From positions 1 through 17,840 of the forward strand of contig JBBSHJ010000068.1 in NCBI GenBank assembly GCA_038253135.1: DNA of 17,840 nucleotides, in the 5' to 3' direction. Source of the stretch: JBBSHJ01 sp038253135. Lineage in GTDB: Bacteria > Actinomycetota > Actinomycetes > Mycobacteriales > QHCD01. Below are positions 14,323 through 17,840 of the stretch, piece by piece. Numbering within the stretch: position 1 is the first letter of the stretch; each line of letters begins with the position of its first letter. The position numbers and the translations under genes were made by a program. The notes below the pieces were generated by a model that did no database searches, was not told where the DNA came from, and saw only the letters and a list, made by a program, of their open reading frames with translations.

Positions 14323-14729
14323 ATCACGCGGCGCTTGAACCGCCGCCGCTCACGCTCGGACAGACCGCCCCAGATGCCGAACCGCTCGTCGTGGGCCAGC
14401 GCGTACTCCAGGCACTCGGACCGCACCTCGCAGCCGGTGCAGATCTTCTTGGCCTCGCGGGTGGAGCCGCCCTTCTCGGGGAAGAACGCCTCGGGATCGG
14501 TCTGAGCGCACAGCGCGCGCTCCTGCCACTCCTGCTCGGCCTCCTCGTCCAGCAGCGTCAGCGCGGCGCGCACCTCGTCGGCGTCGTCGAGGGACGACGT
14601 ACCGCACGCTCGGCCAGCTGATACGGCCGACTCGCCCGCCGCCGGAGCCCCGCCCGTGAACTCCGGGCCGCCCAGGGACTCCACACGTACTCCGTTCAGC
14701 ATCGACAGTCTCATCGCGGGCTCACCCAT
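14319..14729 (-). CDS. whiB: WhiB-family iron-sulfur transcriptional regulator
   Basis: A 136-residue protein. C74, C97, C100 and C106 (ALCAQTDPEAFF, KICTGC, SECLEY) bind the [4Fe-4S] cluster. The core QERALCAQTDPEAFFPEKGG, then STREAKK, then DERFGIWGGLSERERRRFKR, is that of the WhiB/WhiB2 (WhmD) subgroup, which in Streptomyces and mycobacteria works with sigma factors in cell division and sporulation. A longer frame begins at 14777, but AAGGAAGGG at 7-nt spacing picks ATG 14729. The N-terminal 65 residues are longer than in compact WhiB proteins. It faces away from cofD, and its stop overlaps that of the convergent transporter by the palindrome CTAG. A promoter about 165 bp upstream gives it a long leader, which is usual for whiB genes. 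Confidence 0.95.
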   Translation of the reverse strand: MGEPAMRLSMLNGVRVESLGGPEFTGGAPAAGESAVSAGRACGTSSLDDADEVRAALTLLDEEAEQEWQERALCAQTDPEAFFPEKGGSTREAKKICTGCEVRSECLEYALAHDERFGIWGGLSERERRRFKRRVI

Positions 14730-14736
14730 CGCGATG

Positions 14737-14745
14737 CCCTTCCTT
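14737..14745 (-). promoter_or_regulatory. Ribosome binding site deciding the whiB start
   Basis: The minus strand reads AAGGAAGGG with 7 nt to ATG 14729. The upstream ATG at 14777 has no comparable element. Confidence 0.7.
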
Positions 14746-14893
14746 GTCTTAGCGATGCCCGGTATGCGAAGCCGCATCCGGGTCGAACTGTGCTCGGTCG
14801 CAGCGTGCGATCAGCTGCCGCGTCGTGTCCGAGCGCTCGGCCGTCGTGGCCGGCTCAGCTCGCGTAGCGATCGCGGCGAATAACATGAGTGTG

Positions 14894-14923
14894 ATTACAC
14901 CCGTGTCGCTCCCCTTACGTCAA
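14894..14923 (-). promoter_or_regulatory. Likely whiB promoter
   Basis: On the minus strand TTGACG (14918-14923) and TGTAAT (14894-14899) are spaced by 18 bp and each match the housekeeping sigma consensus in five of six positions. Transcription would start near 14887, giving a leader of about 158 nt. An 8-bp inverted repeat, CACCCGTG (14898-14905) and CACGGGTG (14942-14949), overlaps the -10 and spacer and flanks the -35, and may be an operator. Confidence 0.6.
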
Positions 14924-15028
14924 GCTCGGATCTGCTATTACCACGGGTGATCGGCCTTCGTGACCCGGGAACCGGCCGCAGCGGTCCCGGCGTGATCTGG
15001 TGACGCCGCGTCGGGGAGGATAACCGGT

Positions 15029-16099
15029 GTGGAGGCGCCCCGAGCCGGTGCGAGCGAGACCGGCGACAGCAGCAGCACGGACCGCACCAGGCCGGACCGG
15101 GACCATCCCGACCGGAACGGCCCGCGGATCGTGTGCCTCGCCGGCGGCGTCGGCGGGGCGCGGTTCCTGACCGGCCTGCGCGACCTGCTGCGGCGTACCG
15201 ACCCCGACGCCACGCTCACCGCAATCGTCAACACCGGTGACGACATCACCCTGCACGGGCTGCGCATCTGCCCCGATCTCGACACCGTCATGTACACCTT
15301 GGGCGCGGGCATCGACACCGAGCGCGGATGGGGCCGATCCGGCGAGACCTGGCGGGTCAGGGACGAGCTGGCGGCGTACGGCGCCGGGCCGGCGTGGTTC
15401 GGTCTGGGCGATCAGGACCTCGCCACACACCTGGTCCGGACCGAGATGCTCGACAGCGGCTACCCGCTCTCCGCCGTCACCGAGGCGCTCTGCGCGCGGT
15501 GGGATCCCGGGGTTCGGCTGCTGCCGATGACGGACGCGCGCGCCGAGACCCACGTCGTGATCTCCGACGCCGGCGGCCGGCGTGCGGTGCATTTCCAGGA
15601 GTGGTGGATCCGGCTGCACGCGGAGGTGCCGGCCGAGGAGTTCGTGCAGGTCGGGATCGAGTCGGCGCAGCCGGCGCCGGGGGTCTTGGAGGCCCTCGCG
15701 GCGGCCGACGTCGTGATCTTCGCGCCGAGCAACCCGGTGGTGAGCGTCGGTACGATCCTCGGCGTGCCCGGCCTGCGCGAGGCGCTGCGCGCGACACGCG
15801 GCGGGGTCGTCGGGCTCTCCCCGATCGTCGGCGGCGCGCCGCTGCGGGGCATGGCCGACGCCTGCCTGACCGCGATCGGTGTCGAGACCAGCGCCCAGGG
15901 TGTCGGCCGGCACTACGCCTCGCGCAGCGGCGCTGACAGCGGCGGCGGCGTGCTCGACGCGTGGCTGGTCGACACCGTCGACGCGGGCTCGACCGTGCCC
16001 GGAGCGCGGGTACACGCCGTACCGCTGCTGATGCACGATGCGGCCGCGACCCAGGCGATGGCCGCGGCGGCACTCCGGGCCGCGGCGGAAGCGCAGTGA
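15029..16099 (+). CDS. cofD: 2-phospho-L-lactate (or phosphoenolpyruvate) transferase of coenzyme F420 synthesis
   Basis: A 356-residue CofD/FbiA protein, which transfers the activated three-carbon unit (phosphoenolpyruvyl-GPP in actinobacteria) to the deazaflavin Fo, giving (dehydro-)F420-0. Signature elements: LAGGVGGARFLTGL (37-50), NTGDD (68-72), CPDLDTVMYTLGAG (81-94), and later FAPSNPVVSVGTIL and SPIVGG. The GTG start at 15029 follows GGGGAGG at 9-nt spacing; it adds about 33 polar residues before the usual N-terminus (RIVCLAGG). That extension may be real, or translation may begin later, since family members usually start directly at this strand. It is divergent from whiB across about 300 bp and overlaps cofE by 4 bp (GTGA), so the two are made together. 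Confidence 0.95.
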   Translation: MEAPRAGASETGDSSSTDRTRPDRDHPDRNGPRIVCLAGGVGGARFLTGLRDLLRRTDPDATLTAIVNTGDDITLHGLRICPDLDTVMYTLGAGIDTERGWGRSGETWRVRDELAAYGAGPAWFGLGDQDLATHLVRTEMLDSGYPLSAVTEALCARWDPGVRLLPMTDARAETHVVISDAGGRRAVHFQEWWIRLHAEVPAEEFVQVGIESAQPAPGVLEALAAADVVIFAPSNPVVSVGTILGVPGLREALRATRGGVVGLSPIVGGAPLRGMADACLTAIGVETSAQGVGRHYASRSGADSGGGVLDAWLVDTVDAGSTVPGARVHAVPLLMHDAAATQAMAAAALRAAAEAQ

Positions 16100-17472
16100 G
16101 CGAGCTCGCCATCCTGCCGGTGGAGGGCCTGCCGGAGTTCCGGCCGGGCGACGATCTCGCCGGCGCGATCGCCGGTGCCGCGCCGTGGTTGCGCGACGGC
16201 GACGTTCTCGCGGTGACGTCGAAGGTCGTCTCCAAGGTCGAGGGGCGGCTGGTGCCGGCTCCCGGCGGCACCGAGGAGCGCGAGCGGGTGCGGCAACGAG
16301 CGATCGACGAGGAGACCAGGCGAGTCGTGGCGGCCCGCGGCGGGCTCCGGATCGCCGAGACGCGGCACGGCTTCGTGATGGCGGCCGCGGGCGTGGACGC
16401 CTCGAATGTCAGGACCGACGAGATCGCGCTGCTGCCGATCGACGCCGACGCCTCGGCGCGGGCGCTGCGGGCCCGGCTGCGGCAGCTGCTCGGGGTGTCG
16501 GTGGCGGTCGTCGTCACAGACACGACGGGTCGCCCGTGGCGGCTCGGCCTGGTCGACATGGCGGTCGGCGCCGCGGGAATCGGCGCGCTGGCCGACGTAC
16601 GCGGCGAGACCGACCAGCACGGAAACACCCTGCAGATAACGGAAATCGCCGTCGCGGACGAAATCGCGGCCGCGGCCGACCTCGTGAAGGGCAAGCTCGG
16701 TGGGGTGCCGGTCGCCGTCGTCCGGGGTCTGCATCCGGTCGACGATCGGCGCGGGGTGCGTGCGCTCATCCGCGATTCGGACGGCGACCTTTTCCGGCTG
16801 GGTACGGCGGAGGCGATCGCCCTGGGGCGGCGCGACGCGGGCGGCGCCCCGGCCGGCCCGCTGCACGCCGCTATCACCGAGACCGTGCGGACCTACCCGG
16901 GCGACCTGCCGTCCGGGCAGGACGCGGTGCGGCAGGCGTTCCTGACGCTGCTGGATGCCCGGCCGGACGCGGCGTGGCGCTCCTGCGTGCCGGGGCACAT
17001 CACGACCGGGGTGATGGTGGTCGATCCGTCCCGCGCGGCGGTGCTGCTGACCCTGCATCCGCGGATCGGGCAGTGGGTGGAGGTCGGCGGACACTGCGAG
17101 CCGGGGGACGCCACGCTGGCCGACGCCGCCCGGCGCGAAGCCGTCGAGGAGAGCGGCATCACGGGCCTCCGGCTCGATCCGCTGCCGCTATGGCTCGACA
17201 TCCACCCGATCGTCTGCTCGCTCGGGGTGCCGACGCGCCACTTCAACGCGTGCTACCTGGCGATCGCGGGCGGCGCCGACCCGGTGCGCAGCGACGAGTC
17301 GCTAGACCTCGCCTGGTTTCCCTACGACCGCTTGCCGGCCAACGTCGTACCGGATCTGCCGCACCTGGTCTCCCTGGCGCGGGATCGGCTGGCGACGCGC
17401 CCAAGGCGTGGCCACGGTGGCCGCGAGCCGCGCGGCGCGGCCGACCACCCCGTTTCGTCGCCGCCGACGTGA
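16096..17472 (+). CDS. cofE: F420-0:gamma-L-glutamate ligase fused to a C-terminal Nudix-type domain
   Basis: A 458-residue two-domain protein. Residues 1-245 are CofE, which adds glutamates to F420-0 using GTP: TSKVVSKVEGR (41-51), TDTTGRPWRLGLVDMAVGAAG (141-161) and ETDQHGNTLQITEIAVADE (171-189) are the conserved segments. Residues about 272-435 form a Nudix-type domain with PGHITTGVMVVDPSR and a Nudix-box-like GGHCEPGD (331-338) then RREAVEESGI (346-355); the first box glutamate is Asp and the spacing is one residue longer than the consensus, as I recall for related actinobacterial Nudix proteins. The frame has no stop between the domains, and no start with a ribosome binding site is seen in the linker. 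In mycobacteria FbiB carries a nitroreductase-like domain here that reduces dehydro-F420-0; I see no such domain. The last 25 residues are a polar tail. The GTG start overlaps cofD by 4 bp. Confidence 0.92.
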   Translation: MSELAILPVEGLPEFRPGDDLAGAIAGAAPWLRDGDVLAVTSKVVSKVEGRLVPAPGGTEERERVRQRAIDEETRRVVAARGGLRIAETRHGFVMAAAGVDASNVRTDEIALLPIDADASARALRARLRQLLGVSVAVVVTDTTGRPWRLGLVDMAVGAAGIGALADVRGETDQHGNTLQITEIAVADEIAAAADLVKGKLGGVPVAVVRGLHPVDDRRGVRALIRDSDGDLFRLGTAEAIALGRRDAGGAPAGPLHAAITETVRTYPGDLPSGQDAVRQAFLTLLDARPDAAWRSCVPGHITTGVMVVDPSRAAVLLTLHPRIGQWVEVGGHCEPGDATLADAARREAVEESGITGLRLDPLPLWLDIHPIVCSLGVPTRHFNACYLAIAGGADPVRSDESLDLAWFPYDRLPANVVPDLPHLVSLARDRLATRPRRGHGGREPRGAADHPVSSPPT

Positions 17473-17497
17473 TGCGTTCTGACCTGCGCCGGTGACA

Positions 17498-17607
17498 CGC
17501 TGTCGATCGACAACAGCGGCCGGATCGCGCGGTAGCGAACTGCCCGTGCGCACCAACACGCTTGGGGCGATCAGCTACGGGCTCGTGATGAGCGAGAACA
17601 GCTGATC
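17498..17607. terminator. Two hairpins in the convergent gap after cofE-Nudix
   Basis: CGCTGT (17498-17503) pairs with ACAGCG (17513-17518) over a 9-nt loop, 25 nt after the cofE stop. GATCAGCT (17569-17576) pairs with AGCTGATC (17600-17607) over a 23-nt loop that itself contains CTCG/CGAG. There is no U-tract. The region lies between two converging genes, where terminators are expected. Confidence 0.4.
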
Positions 17608-17656
17608 AGCACCTGCGCCGACGATCAGGCAGCCGGAAGGCCAGGCTCCACCATGG

Positions 17657-17840
17657 TCAGCCGCCGCGCCGCTCGATCGCATCGAGGTCGCGGTTGGCGT
17701 ACGACGTGTGCTCCCACTCCTCCTCGAAATAGTTCTGCAGCGCGGAGCGCACGGTGCCGTCCCCGCACCGCCGCTCCACTTCGGGCTCGGAGAGCCCGGC
17801 AATCACGTCTGCGATCAGCGCGAGCTTCTCCTCTCGGATC
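17657..17840 (-). CDS. DinB-superfamily protein, C-terminal fragment (cut by window edge)
   Basis: Minus-strand frame of 60 codons from the window edge to a TGA at 17659-17657. It is too short to stand out as an ORF, because its start is beyond the edge. The sequence IADVIAGLSEPEVERR, then TVRSALQNYFEEEWEHTSYA and NRDLDAIERRG, matches the C-terminal helices of actinobacterial DinB-like four-helix proteins, where EEWEH and YA-RDL are common. Members include metal-dependent thiol transferases such as mycothiol S-transferases and many of unknown role. A longer frame in another phase over this region is a shadow. Convergent with cofE-Nudix. Confidence 0.72.
   Translation of the reverse strand, partial: IREEKLALIADVIAGLSEPEVERRCGDGTVRSALQNYFEEEWEHTSYANRDLDAIERRGG

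Noticed and set aside
17492..17605. Short plus-strand frame of 37 codons ending GAISYGLVMSENS
   Set aside because: The peptide end looks protein-like, but it has no ribosome binding site or known relative and overlaps the hairpins of a convergent gap; too weak to call.
1..17840. CRISPR array, tRNA, rRNA, toxin-antitoxin or other defence system
   Set aside because: No regularly spaced repeats, tRNA-like or rRNA-like sequence, or paired small genes were seen. The only defence-related sequence is the dead hsdM.

Overview
The window reads as chromosomal DNA of a high-GC Gram-positive bacterium of the phylum Actinomycetota. The support is very high GC with GC-rich third codon positions, a WhiB-family iron-sulfur regulator, two coenzyme F420 biosynthesis genes, a DUF3499 protein, frequent GTG starts with GTGA/ATGA gene overlaps, and gene starts that look leaderless. 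The order cannot be fixed from sequence alone.

Layout. (1) Positions 1-2366 are a decaying accessory patch, all on the minus strand: the first 46 codons of an ISAzo13-type transposase cut by the window edge, a small lipoprotein, a secreted protein that has lost its N-terminus, and directly behind it a frameshifted, 3'-truncated hsdM (type I restriction-modification methylase). (2) 2516-4621 (+) is a Tat-exported GxGYxYP-family protein, separated from the next block by a strong 14-bp hairpin. (3) 4676-9974 (-) is a compact cluster transcribed as DUF3499, phosphomannomutase, Trm112-like zinc protein, degenerate SIS-domain protein, CDF metal transporter, manA. The last five genes are spaced by 8 nt or less, or overlap. 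(4) 10172-11065 (+) holds a small FHA-like ORF and a zincin-like protein lacking HExxH, both preceded by leaderless-type -10 elements. (5) 11284-14322 (+) is a three-gene cassette: an MGDG-synthase-type glycosyltransferase with a C-terminal membrane segment, a NodB polysaccharide deacetylase overlapping it by 4 bp, and a DMT transporter. (6) 14319-14729 (-) is whiB, whose stop codon shares a CTAG with the stop of the DMT gene. (7) 15029-17472 (+) is cofD followed, with a 4-bp overlap, by cofE fused in frame to a Nudix domain. (8) A DinB-like protein C-terminus (-) enters from the right edge.

How it works together. manA and manB interconvert fructose-6-P, mannose-6-P and mannose-1-P, feeding GDP-mannose for mannolipids and glycans; the SIS protein in the same operon looks catalytically dead and may regulate or bind sugar phosphates. 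The glycosyltransferase/deacetylase/transporter trio looks like a small envelope glycoconjugate module. cofD and cofE-Nudix make and glutamylate F420.

The most unusual points are the CofE-Nudix fusion (mycobacterial FbiB carries a nitroreductase-like domain there), the degenerate SIS protein and HExxH-less zincin, the glycolipid-type cassette beside whiB, and the deletion scar joining hsdM to a secreted protein gene. I did not find a clear defence system, CRISPR array, tRNA or rRNA.
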